Assembly (NCBI GenBank): GCA_964030785.1
Contig: OZ034968.1
Span: 66,613,399-66,677,398, forward strand
DNA from: Siderastrea siderea
Taxonomy: Eukaryota; Cnidaria; Anthozoa; Scleractinia; Rhizangiidae
Reading direction: 5' to 3'
DNA: 64,000 nt
Shown: in pieces, positions 34,058-44,881 of the stretch
Position numbering within the stretch: the stretch's first letter is position 1
Layout of the letters: every line of letters starts with the position of its first letter
Program-made: the position numbers and the translations under genes
The notes under the pieces: generated by a model
What the model saw: the letters and a program-made list of their open reading frames with translations, nothing else
What the model was told of the DNA's origin: nothing
Database searches by the model: none

Positions 34058-34619
34058 TAAGGCAGCGTAAACAAAATGTTACCATCGAGGAAGGTTCATT
34101 TTTGTCCGTTTCTTTTTTCCTTTTTTTTATTTGAAGTTTGTATCTCCACACCACGAGCAGTCCAGCTTAGATGGAGCGTAGGAAAGTAAACCTTGTCGTA
34201 CATAGAGGAATCTAATGCTGGTACTTTTATTGGCCAACACAGAGAGAATGTAACGCTATATTATGCTGGCAGTTGTAACTAAAGCTAGAAAGTGTATTGC
34301 ACGAATTTGATGTTTCTGTTGTTTCCATGTTCGACAAAAATGTTTGATCGTTTAGCCGGGGCTTAGTGGGGTTCAACTGTACATGCGAATTGGAATTCTT
34401 GCACAGCTAATTTCCACTATATCAGACATGCCTCCTTACAGTGATTTATGAGATTTGGTATCAAGGTGCTAGACAGAAAGCCTTCAAAGTTAAACACGTT
34501 TATTAAGCCCCGCCAAATTTTACAACGTTGTAGGCCAACATTTTTGTTTAATGCAACATTGTTACATCCAGCAAAATTGTTGCATATTTTTCTTTGTTTC
34601 CTTTCAATGTGTTGGATGT
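34058..34619. other. Non-coding
   Basis: No element or gene is recognised. It may include downstream remnants of the TRPC-like sequence. Confidence 0.35.
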
Positions 34620-34983
34620 TTTTCCTCTGCAAAAGCTCTGCAGGAATTCCCTTAGTATTTGCCCCCCTCCCATTCTCAAAAATAAAATAATTGTCCCATA
34701 GACTTTGAAACTCTGCGATGCACAGCCCCACCCAGTGGGTCCCCACCACAAAGGACCATATAGTTTCATGGCAATGCTAATCTTATCACAATACTTTTGA
34801 AGGATCTTGTCACCATAGTAGTCAGCATATTAATTGCCACAATTACAATGAGAACTTGATACAGGCCAAACGGCATCACTCCTGTCTCCTGTGTTATCTG
34901 AAACTCGGACTTATCAATTCCAAGTGTCCAAATCAGTCCAACCAAACATTGACCAAAACAAGCTTTCCATGCTCTTGTCGACT
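34620..34983 (-). pseudogene. TRPC-like cation channel remnant
   Basis: After an acceptor (GTATTATAG) the minus strand of 34790-34983 encodes, in one frame, SLFWSMFGW, the pore-helix pattern of TRPC channels. In the next frame it encodes GLYQVLIVIVAINMLTTMV then TRSFKSI, the S6 segment and its cytoplasmic end. A one-base frame change near 34912 separates them. A GTGATA donor follows. A possible next exon from 34712 includes LWDNYF and FENG, like the TRPC region after S6. Only the pore end is present and the frame is broken, so it is read as a pseudogene fragment. The family call rests on motif pattern. Confidence 0.5.
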
Positions 34984-35073
34984 CTATAATACAAAACATG
35001 ACATTTATTATGTAATTTAACAAAGGCACTCAACACCATCCAACTGCTGACCACATCACCCAATGACTAACTG

Positions 35074-35105
<32 letters not shown>

Positions 35106-35576
35106 ACGGACGGACGGAGGGACTGACTGACCGACCGGCTGGCCGACTGACTGACTGACTGACTGACTGACTGACTGACTGACTGACTCAGTGACTCACT
35201 GATTGATGGACTAACTGACTGACTAATTGATTAATTGATTAGCTGATGGACTGATTGACTGTTTCACAGAAAATGACTCTTGAATGCAGGACTGCAGGAC
35301 GGCGAGCGATGCATGGAACGTCTTGATCAGAAATGCGACTCATCACTTTGATGGAACACTACAACACTGTACATATCTACGTGCACCTGTATAGGATTTC
35401 TGTAGGCTCTTCAAAACATTTCCATGACAAATACGCGTGCAAAAAGATATCAAGAGCTGCGAAATTCTTCCAAAAATATATTCCCGCTTTTTTAAAAAAT
35501 ATAAGCAGGCGTTCCTTAATTATTGGGAGGGACTAGGCACTAGTACCCAGCTCTCTGGGCCCAGGAAAACAAAAAT
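34984..35576. repeat. (CTGA)n/(CGGA)n microsatellite and SMIM8 upstream region
   Basis: About 35058-35285 is a long interrupted CTGA tetranucleotide array with a CGGA block at 35099-35117. The remainder leads to the SMIM8 start, and no clear TATA box is seen. Confidence 0.7.
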
Positions 35577-38500
35577 ATGGCGTCTTCGCCAGGAAAGAAC
35601 ACTGGCAGTGGTCGGCAGTCTACTTTTGCTTTTCGGCTTATCAATCCCGAATTATTCATCAAACCTGTGAGTGCCTTAAGAAACATTACATTTAACTAAC
35701 TGATGTAAATTTGCTTTGGTCAAGGGGACAATACGTGTTGAGTCTGTTGCATGCAGCGGCATCAGCAATTTTTAAATTGTAAACTTGGATAACTTATCTT
35801 TTAACCAAAACAAAACCTTGACAGATTTGAGAAATCATGAAACTGGGGTAAACCGACAAGTTATAAGTGAAAACACTGCTCGAGGTAATTTTCATCTAAA
35901 GACCGATGGGAACTTCATTTCTTGGTCCCTCTTCTTCCTGCTTCTAGGGGAGGGGAAGAAGAGAAGCGCTGAGAACGAATGAAGGTGGCAGGTAATAAAC
36001 CAGCTACTGCCTAGACTGTGAATTTCCTGTTTCCTTGTGTCACTGTGCTGGATTTGGACACCCCGGCAGTTTTGTATCCCCCCCTCCCCCCCCCCCAGTC
36101 CCAAATTTGATTGGGTATATGGACACCCTGTTGCAGATTTATTAAGGAATTTACCATATTTTTATAAAAGCCAAAAGTAACGGTTTGTTTGCAATACTGA
36201 AAAGCAAAAAAGTCATTTTGGTGGCCAATATTCAAATAGCCAGATTCTCTTTTGAAGTTAGTTGGTAGTGTATGTTTTTACAGGGCGTCCAAATCCGTGA
36301 ATGGGGTCCAAATCCACTAGAGAATTTGGACACCAGGGGTTATGTATTTGGTAGTGGATTTGGACTAGGAAGTCCATTTTTGCTAGCAGGTTTGCCAATT
36401 CTGGGGAGACCTAATCTGCTAGGTGGTGGAGGTGTGGTGTATTGGTAAGTGTATTAGACTTCAGATGTGAAGGATGGTGGTTTGACAACTGATCCCTACA
36501 GGGACCATGTGGCCTATTTGAAAGTGGGGGGACTAACTCGATCTGGGTTTGTGTGAGGTGGGGGGGAGGGGGGAGACAGCCTTCCGCGAAATTTTTGTCT
36601 TTTTGTTGACTAAAGATGCATCTAACCTTTACTTGATCATAATTTTCAGCAAATATCAAAGCACGCTGTTGCCCATAATCCCATCTGGAGACAGACTACA
36701 GTTCGTAATGCCAGAGCCAGACAAAAAATACAGTCGACAAAAGTTCATACTCTTTAAGGGCAGAAAAGAGTCAGTGAGACTTCAGGGGACTTAGAGACCA
36801 AACGATAGCAAGTGTCAACTTTCGTCAATTGTAAATTTAGTTTCAACTGATCCAGCCAGATACATGAGAGCAAGGCACTTTAAACTTTCTTAGAGTATTC
36901 CGTTTCTATTCCGTTTCTTTTGGTCCATATGAAAATTAGATCTAACTGGGGAAAACCAAGTACTTGTTAACCCTAAAACTAGTCTCTGACTAATGAACTT
37001 TCCAACTTTTTCATTATTTTTTAATGGCACCAAAAAGTAGGGGGGCTAAAGCCCCCTCAGCCCACCACTTGCACGGTCCCTGCCCTACCATTATGTTGTT
37101 TCCTTAGACAAGAAACTTTACTCCGCTTTGTCTCTCTTCACCAAGGTGTATAGCATGGGTACCAGCAACATACTGCTGGGGGTACCCTGTGATGGACAAG
37201 CATCCCATCCAGGGGGGAGTAGCAATACTCTCAGTTGTTTCATGCCACAGAAACTGGGATAAGCTCCCGCCATGTGGACCTCCTTGGCTCCTGCACGACT
37301 TTACCTACCTTTACCTAATCTGCTAGGACACTGCCCCTATCAAGGTGGCTTCTGTCTCTTTGTGCTTTTGCTAATAAAACAGTTAGCAATTTTTCCACTC
37401 ATTCTCGTGCTTACTTTTAACTCACTCATTTAACTCAAACTTTCCAATAAATTATCTTAAAATCCAATCATTTGGCTGTGTTTTGATGTGCACTGCAAGT
37501 ACTGTGCTGTGAATACTGGTTAGTTTCCATTTTTTCACTGGAAGGTTTAATTGTCAACTATCTCTCTGTAGCAAATGCTATAGTGTTTGTAATGGTAGCC
37601 TGCGAGCAGGCTTACTTAGTGTGTTATTCGAGCAGTATCTTGACGGCGGAAGTCGCGAGCTGGCGAGAAGAATGGGGCGAGGAAAAGTGAGCCTGCACGA
37701 AAGCCATTGAATTTTGAATTCTCCATGTTCGTCCATGAGCGCAGCATTCTGATTGGTTTGATCTGACACACGATAACAGACTTCATTAGTTTGACAAATA
37801 ACAAGCAAGGTGGTGTTATTGTTTGTCACCTTTCTCGGTTTCTTAGACTGCAAGTAGTCTCTTTCTTCTCCTATTTTTAGCAAGAAGGAAAATAGGATGA
37901 CTGCGCGTAGTCTATCGGTTTTTCAATCGATTCAATTTCTTAATGTGACTCGGCTGGTTGCATCTGGTTAGCGATTGCCGTTTTTGTGTAATTGTTTGGA
38001 ATATCAGCCACGTTTGTCTCGGTTATTGCAGCCTGGTTTTAGTGCATTTCTGTAATGACAGGATCTGTAACATTTTATTTCACCATGCAATGAGCATTAT
38101 CTTGCAGTCTTTGTTACAACGAGTTTGGTTATTTGTTATTGTGGGAAGATGGAGTTGCTTGTTCCTGGTTACAGATGTTTGCAACGCATAATGTAAGGGT
38201 GAAGTCTTCTGCAGTAGCAGCTCGTTGTTCTTTGTAATTGCAAGTTTCGTGTCCCTGGAGTTCAATATTTTTAACTTCGATACTAATTTCATATAGAACA
38301 TGTTTATACGTCTAATAGACTTCTGAAAAAGTCCTTCATCCTATTTTATATGGTGCGAGACTTCATCGCCCGCTTAGCAGCTACGCGGCCTAAAAAGCTC
38401 GCTCCGCTTGCTTTACGGCTTTTGTGCTGTGAAACTTGTGAGGTCGACTTGTGGCAAGTCTAATTGTCAACTGTGTTTCAAATTTTCTTTTGCACTATTC

Positions 38501-39404
38501 TGGCACATTCAAAAAAGAACTCGATCCTCTTGAGTGTGAAAATCGGCTGTTGTGTTTGTTTACATTTTGTTTCACTTGTATTGGTTAGATATTTGATACC
38601 TTGACAGTTAAGACTTGTTACCTCGCATGGGCAGAATTCAAAATTCAACGGCTGTTGAATGCAGGCTCACTTTTCCTCACCCCATTGTTCTCGCCGGCTC
38701 GCATACTTGCACAAATAACACACTAAGTAAGCCAGCTCACAGGTTATTGTAATGGCCATTTGGCATAGTGAATTCTTTACATGAAGTGAGCCTTCCAGTG
38801 AAAAAAATGGAAACTAATCATTGTTCACAACACAGTACTTACAGTGCATGGTCAACATATGGCCAGTTCGGAGTTTGTTTTGAGTTTGCTCCAAAATAGC
38901 ATCTCAAAATTAAAGCACTTTTTCTCAGGGGAGCAGTGATGGCACAGCGGCAAGAGCACTTGTCTCTCACTAATAGCCCTCTTCCCAGACTCCCCATCAT
39001 ATGTGGGTTGTGTTTGTTCTTGATTCTCGTCTTTTTTCTCCAGGCACTCCGGTTTTCCCCTCTCCTCAGAAACTAACATCTCCAAATTCCAAGTCGATCT
39101 TGGAGGTGTCCCCAATTTGCACTCTGTGCTAAATACCGTTGACACCTAAATAAAATGATTTTTATACTTTTTTTTCTGTGCAGATTTCAGTATTAAGAAA
39201 AACTACATTCCTTTTTGGAGCTGATTATGTTTTCTGTTGTTTTTTAATCCCTCATTGCAGAACAAAGTGGTGATGGTTAGTGGGACTGTGGCCATCATTG
39301 GTTGTGTGTTGTTCCTGGGGTACATGAATTTAACTGGTGGTGAAAAAGGGACAGTCTCTGTATCAGTACAGAATGGGAAACCGGTGAAAAGCAAGTGGGA
39401 CTGA
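35577..39404 (+). CDS. SMIM8: SMIM8, small integral membrane protein 8 (complete, 77 aa)
   Basis: Exon 1 35577-35666 encodes MASSPGKNTGSGRQSTFAFR and continues to INPELFIKP. The donor is GTGAGT. Exon 2 39261-39404 encodes the membrane span (VMVSGTVAIIGCVLFLGYM) and the end VKSKWD. Both junctions are phase 0. The NPELFIKPNK junction and the C-terminal SKWD are the conserved marks of SMIM8. The total of 77 residues is somewhat shorter than mammalian forms of about 97. It is a single-pass membrane protein with no established activity. The 3.6-kb intron carries a hAT-like element and a MITE absent from the copy-1 intron. A second terminal exon at 2435-2578 encodes the same residues. Confidence 0.93.
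36499..37082. mobile_element. hAT-like non-autonomous element, 5-bp duplication CCCTA
   Basis: The ends are CAGGGACCATG and CACGGTCCCTG. CCCTA is at 36494-36498 and 37083-37087, and appears once in the empty site in copy 1 (near 540). CAGGG-type ends fit hAT elements, some of which make 5-bp duplications. It contains an acceptor-like TTTTCAG followed by a 47-codon frame (YQSTLLPIIPSGDRL), which could be a captured exon. I do not recognise it. Confidence 0.8.
37515..37796. mobile_element. MITE inserted only in copy 2
   Basis: Copy 1 (near 978) reads straight through GCTGTGAATAACAAGC. Copy 2 has about 285 extra bases between GAAT and AACAAG, with AAT possibly duplicated. Inverted relatives are at about 1810-1993 and 38640-38825. 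Confidence 0.75.
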
Positions 39405-40512
39405 GCTGCTCATTATACGTTATGGAACAAAAACAAAGAAAAAGAACATCAATTGTCAGTACTGATTATCAGTACTGTATATCTTCGACCAGGAGGGTAC
39501 TTGGCAAACCCTGATACAACTGTAAGAGACTATCATGTTTTATCTCCAGTGGAAGAATCAAGTTGGCTTCTTTCTTCTCTTTCACAAACCTAGCTTTCCT
39601 GTAGATACAAGTGTTTTCAGGAGACAAACTATTAAGCAGCCTTATGTGACAAGAAACAAATAAGAACTACATTGAAATGTGTGGAAGCCACGAAGAAAAG
39701 TGATTACGGTACATGTCTCTAAAGAGGGTGACTCTGTCTAAGGGAAAGGTAAACCCGGATAGGATCGCCTATAAAGAGGTCAAAGAGAGTGTGTCTGATT
39801 GAAAGGGAAACCCGAGCAGAATCAGCCTAGCTTGGTTGATTTGCACGAAAAAATTGGAGAGTTTGAAGTCTCGGTCGTTTCTCGGTCAGACAAAGTCCTT
39901 GAATGGAGTGTCGACAAACGTTTCCCTTCATGCGTCGGGAAATGAAAATGCCGAGAACCGCCAGAGTAGCTACTCGTAGCTGGCAATACTCCGGCGACTT
40001 GACATTAAGTTTCCCAGAGGTAGCCCTTGACTCAAGAGAAAAACGCTTCTCACGGCGAATCTTGTCACTGGTTGGGTTTCCGGGCCGGAGGGCACTAGCT
40101 TAAATGAACGCATCGCTAGGCACAGAAACTGAAGCAGAAATGAACAGTTGTTTATTTTACAATCTTCTATGTAACCGACTGAAGTTTACAGTTTTGCTAG
40201 GTATCAGTGCCTTTTTTGCGTGATATGTTTAATGACTAAAAGCGAAAATCGGAAAGATAAAATCTTGTTAAAATTTGACTCAATATCGGTGCTTAAAACT
40301 GAATTCAAAATGTACCTACACAACAAAATGCGGCTCAAACGGTTTTTACGGCTTTCTAAAAAACGGCTTAAAACGATTAAATTTTGTTCCTTCAGACCTA
40401 CAGTTTTGTTTGATACTTTCACTCTTAAAATCACTGTTCAAAAAGGTCTTTCCCGAGCTTTCCTTTCGACCAAGTGTGCTTCTACGGCCGCTGGGCTTCA
40501 GACGTTACCCAG
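39405..40512. other. SMIM8 3' region (copy 2)
   Basis: Presumed 3' UTR and intergenic DNA, collinear with 2579-3708. No further gene is seen. Confidence 0.5.
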
Positions 40513-41049
40513 TTAAACGTGTAAATTCTGCAGTGCTGCAAGAACATCTTCCAAGTTTGCTTCCTGTGTCGGGAAGTAAGTGAATCGTTGGCAAGTAAGG
40601 GTTGCGCCCACAGTAAACTGGTTTGGTGCGGTTCTAGTAGAAGTGCTACTAAACTGGACATGGGCCACGTACTCTAAATTGGCTTGATCAAAGACCAACA
40701 TCTCCATGGACTCGGCTCGCTGTTGTCCCACTGTAGTTAAGTACCCTTTGTACTTGTGATGGTCGAAGAGGCAGTCGAAAGCTTCGCGGATCCTCCCACG
40801 ATCTTGCATCTGTATTCCCTGTGGCAGTGTATCACAAAGCCAAGTGGTCATGGCCTCCCTCAATTCGGCTTTGGCCGAGCGCGTGAAGTCGTATATGCGA
40901 CCTTTATTGAAAACAAAGGTTGGAGGCGAATAGTTGTCAACAAAACCTTGGAAATGAATGTCATCGCTTTGTATTCCATTCCTTAAGAAAGCCAAATTAT
41001 TGTAGTAGCTAAAACTAGGGTGTTCCACCGAGCTTACGATTGTTATCAT
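40513..41049 (-). CDS. Uncharacterised 178-aa protein (copy 2)
   Basis: Intact partner of 3709-4245 with the same length and same ends (MITIVSSVEH, AALQNLHV). It differs at 11 residues, including P41S, A44T and C50R, with most others between residues 55 and 69. Y-to-H, D-to-G and P-to-T changes lie further on. It is convergent with SMIM8. The upstream sequence is unlike that of copy 1. No domain is recognised. Confidence 0.6.
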   Translation of the reverse strand: MITIVSSVEHPSFSYYNNLAFLRNGIQSDDIHFQGFVDNYSPPTFVFNKGRIYDFTRSAKAELREAMTTWLCDTLPQGIQMQDRGRIREAFDCLFDHHKYKGYLTTVGQQRAESMEMLVFDQANLEYVAHVQFSSTSTRTAPNQFTVGATLTCQRFTYFPTQEANLEDVLAALQNLHV

Positions 41050-41072
41050 GTTTGAGTTTCGATTCTTTTACC

Positions 41073-41200
41073 ACGCTTGCCTGCTCGCTCGCTTGTTCGT
41101 TTTCCTCGACTATCTCTGAACGGAAAGAGAGACTACTTGTAGTCCACTGTCACGCCATAAAAATATTATAGTCGTAATAATATACATGAAAAAATTACTC

Positions 41201-41231
<31 letters not shown>

Positions 41232-42017
41232 GTTGTAACACCAGTGCAAAAAGTGTAACACCAGTGCAAATTACACATCGATATTCTGGATTATGATTAT
41301 TAATTCAGTTTGTGTTTCATGGTTCGAAGGAAGGGTTGTCCGTTTTAATTTTACGCGATAATAGCAGTTCTTTTCCATTCTGGCTTTTTGCCCATAGGTA
41401 CACGCCCGAAAACGCCTCGAAAATAGCTTGTCATCGTTTTCGGATGGACAGCGAAACTGGAACTTTTCGAAAGCAAAATTGGCTGCGATTTTCCAATAGC
41501 TTTGATGTGGACACACATATACAAGTGCATGAATCAGTTTCGTAAAACTAAAAAGTGTGCATGGAACAGATGGAATGGTAATCCCGTGACACTGATTACC
41601 GACAGGAAGGGTGAACTTTCGCTCTGTCGTTTGTTTCTTTCTTACTTCCTTGTTCGTGATATAACGGAAACTTGCACTTTCGGGCTTAAAGTTTTTCTAA
41701 AAATACTGTGCGTAATCAGAAGTCCGGATCCCATCAACCACATGGATTTCTCGCGTGTTTGTTTGTTTGTTTGTGTGTTAGTTTTGAGCTCGTGCCACTT
41801 CAATTTGTACACTTGCGTACCTCTTCGAGTTTTGCATACGCATGTGCTTCCATGAAATTCCCTAGGTAGAAATCTGAGGTGTTTTCAATGTTTTTAACCG
41901 GTAGCTCTAGCGTGAACTGGCCCAATTTGCGAGTTCACAAAATGATAAAGAGATTTTGTTTTTTGTTTTCAAAATCAATCAAGACAGATACGCTTCTGAT
42001 AAAGATTAATATTTTTG
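41073..42017. other. Non-coding, repeat-like
   Basis: TGTAACACCAGTGCAAA occurs twice at about 41234 and 41254 beside GATTCTGATTGGCTGAGAGC. It looks like a dispersed repeat. A (GTTT)n run is near 41758. Confidence 0.4.
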
Positions 42018-42495
42018 AAATTATGAATATATGAAATTCATATATTTGAACTGCGGAATGAAGAAATAAATGCAAAGAAGACCCTCGCAGTTATTAACGC
42101 AACTTATGCAGTTACGAAAACAAAGCCTGAAAAAATCAGGCTTGCCTGCAGCGCTCTAACCAATTGAGCTAACAAGCCAACTGGGAACTGGTCATTAAAT
42201 TGGTTCGTAATATATATAATAACTGCGAGGGTCTTCTTTACATTTATTTCTTCATTCCGCAGTTCAAATATATGAATTTCATATATTCATAATTTCATCT
42301 TCATCTTTCCCGGGTATATATATTACGAACCAATTTAATGACCAGCTCCCAGTTGGCTTGTTAGCTCAATGGTTAGAGCGCTGCACCGGTATCGCAGAGG
42401 TCAGGGTTCGAATCCCGGCAAGTCTGATTTTTTCAGGCTTTGTTTTCGCAACTTCATAAGTTGCGTTAATAACTGCGAGGGTCTTCTTTACATTT
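42018..42495. mobile_element. Head-to-head pair of tRNA-like SINEs, 13-bp target duplication
   Basis: ATTAATATTTTTG flanks the whole block (42005-42017 and 42496-42508). The left unit is on the minus strand and lacks the T arm and anticodon region, since CAGGCTTGCC runs directly into TGCAGCGCTC. The right unit is on the plus strand with a complete tRNA-like head at 42355-42425. It is the same family as 19781-20158. The single outer duplication implies that both units integrated together. Confidence 0.85.
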
Positions 42496-42508
42496 ATTAA
42501 TATTTTTG

Positions 42509-43233
42509 TCGGGCCTTTGGGAACTGATGTAAGAGACGACATTTCGCAGGATTGGGCTAATCACATTCCTGGCAGTGAGAGAGGAGAATATGCTTTTCAT
42601 TTCTTAGAATTATTTTTTAGTTTATACATACAATAATAGCTTCATATATTTCACTTGTTCAAGAATCTATTGTTTTTGGCAGTTCAATTGTTGTTTGGGG
42701 TTAGATGAGGTCATTGATGCGCGCGAAATTTCCATTGATAGCGTGCGATAAAAAGCGCGCGAAAGTGAAGCAAAGTTAATTGTCATTTAGAACCTGTCAA
42801 ACGTTAACCAATCAGCATTAAGATAAACAGTAAATAACCAATGACGATCAGGGCAAGCTTGGACAGGTTCATGAACTTTACTATTCAGTCAATTTCCGGT
42901 TTGATCCACACATAGCTTCCGCCCCTAGGGAGAAAATTGAAGTTTATCTTCATTCATTTATTGATGTTGAAGCAAAAATCTGAAGGAAGTGATATTACTC
43001 GTATTATTTTGATCTATTCGCTCTACGTAGTTTTTATCAATTTGCCCCATGATCGGTCTATAATATGTTCAAGATTTTTGTTCCAAGACTCCGTTGAAAG
43101 AAGGCAAGATTTGGGATTGTATCGATATTCTCCTTAGCATTGCTAATGAACCGGAGCTTTGCGAAGGAGAGCTCGCAAAGCGAGAAATCCATGTGAGTCG
43201 AGGTTCGGGGAACGAAGGAAAGAACTGAAGGTT
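42509..43233. other. Non-coding, probable upstream region of the Mdm2-like gene
   Basis: No gene is seen. An ATTTCCATTGATAGCGTGCG phrase with GCGCGC stretches is near 42725-42760. Confidence 0.35.
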
Positions 43234-43265
43234 ATGGACGGTGGAGTTGTGGAGAAGAAGGCTTG
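43234..43265 (+). CDS. Candidate first coding exon, Mdm2-like gene
   Basis: ATG opens MDGGVVEKKA and two further bases before a strong GTAAGC donor. It lies upstream of the Mdm2-like exons on the same strand. Its phase (2) does not match the next suspected exon at 44811, which needs phase 1, so either an exon between them is unseen or the assignment is wrong. Confidence 0.25.
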
Positions 43266-44810
43266 GTAAGCAGCTAAACTAACTTCTTAGATTAACCGTT
43301 AATTATTTGTCGAGCCGAAAATTTTTCCTTCATGAACACCTTCCATCTTGTAACTCGTGTTGTTGCCCTTGAATGGCCGAAGAAATGTTCACGTAATCAC
43401 CACTACTCTACTCTTGATTGACTCAAGCTTTTTCTTTTTGAGCTGTTTGGTTAGTTAAATTTTTAATGTTCTTTGAATCTTTTTAAAATGCAAGAAATGT
43501 GTTGGTTAGTTAAACATGAATATTTTGTTTTGCAATATTATGGCACAGATAAACAAACGTCCTATTTCTTTTGGAATGGCACGGTGAAAAAGCCTTACCA
43601 CCATCAAATTTGCAGTGGAAATTAAAAAGATCAGGGTTAACATTTGATATCGGATAGACTTTAATTCAAGTATTTTACGATTGCTGGGAACTTCAGCGAA
43701 TAAACTAGTTTTGACGTTGCGTAGTTTTCTTTTTTCCATACACGAATGGACACGTCTGCAAACGTGCATGCAGATATCCTCTTCGTCCAAAAAATGTGGG
43801 AAAAACTACTTAAAAATCGAAGAAATGGTTTTGTCTTAAATTCTCACACAAGGTATTCCGAGGTCAGAGAATCTGAGAGCTTATGTTGATTTATTGTCGT
43901 AAATTTTATCCTCCATTTGAACAGCACAAGTGAAGTTGTTCTTATCAGCAGTGAGATACGAAAAAGACAATAATTTGTGCAATCGTTCAGTGACTTTCAT
44001 TTTCAGTAAAACTACGACAACCTTGTTAAATTTCTATTTCATTTTGAGTACTTGTCAAAAGGGATTTTCTTTGTCTCATCGCGCCACGCGCTTGTAACAA
44101 ATCCCCCTGATTGTGGCTAAAGCTGTCGACTACATCGCCATAACTGAAGTGTGAAAGGTCGCTTTCCCACGCTCGGCTATAACCCGTATCTAATTTCGGT
44201 ATAAATCTCTGTTTCCCTTCCTTCTCGGTTACCTTACATCAGATTACAATGCACTTTGTTTACGGTTTACAGAAGGGATGAACTTCTACAAGGTCAACTA
44301 TTCCATTTTCGATATTTGTGTCCTTCCTTGAAGGCTTCCAGCGTCTCCTTGTTGGCATGGGACAATACATCGCTTTGAACATCCATCGTTCAATTCTCGT
44401 GTTTATAGTTGGTTACCTCTCGATCTTGGCGTTCTTTACACTAATCCCCAGAAACATTGAGCGTTTATTACCTTGCAAGATAAGAACCTATGTTGTGACT
44501 GTTTTTTTGGCTGAAATGCACGCTTCGTAAAAAGGACCTCGTGTTATTTGCATTTATTTTGCAGCGCTGTTTACCTCAGTGAAAATCCAGTGTGTTCGGT
44601 CTTCTACTAAAACAGACCGTCAATATGTGATTGGGAATGAAAGATAGCGAAAACAAATTACGATCGGGTGTTGCATTTTTTCCTGGTGATACTAAAACTG
44701 CGGTATTGATATTTGTTGCACGTCGAGGCTTGTCTGTTGAACGTGTCCAAACAAATTGCATACCCCTGAGATATATCGCATTCTAGAAAAACAATCTTTA
44801 GTGCTTTCAG
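43266..44810. other. Non-coding or undetected exons
   Basis: No exon is recognised. A 70-codon frame at 44318 has membrane-like residues but no splice context. Confidence 0.3.
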
Positions 44811-44881
44811 GCTTGGTTGAGTGCCTAAGAATAACCAAGTACCAACGTACTGGTGAAGAATTGATACTAAAGGATGTCTGT
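44811..44881 (+). CDS. Candidate SWIB/p53-binding domain exon, Mdm2-like gene
   Basis: After TGCTTTCAG the exon encodes LVECLRITKYQRTGEELILK then DVC and ends at GTAAGC. The pattern resembles the first helix and turn of the Mdm2 SWIB domain, ending at the KEV-like position where vertebrate genes also have an intron (from memory). The rest of that domain, with its LGxxFGV-like motif, was not found in 44882-47743. Confidence 0.35.

Larger units (their letters stand above)
36439..41072 (+). repeat. Segmental duplication, copy 2 (partner 1-4267)
   Basis: Same-orientation partner of the window start. Private insertions are 36499-37082 and 37515-37796. The empty site for the copy-1 MITE is at about 36451. 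It ends at 41072, where similarity to copy 1 is lost. Confidence 0.93.

Noticed and set aside
34417..34749. 110-codon minus-strand ORF as an intact gene
   Set aside because: Only its first part resembles the post-S6 region of a TRPC channel. The rest is non-coding in appearance and the frame is broken upstream.
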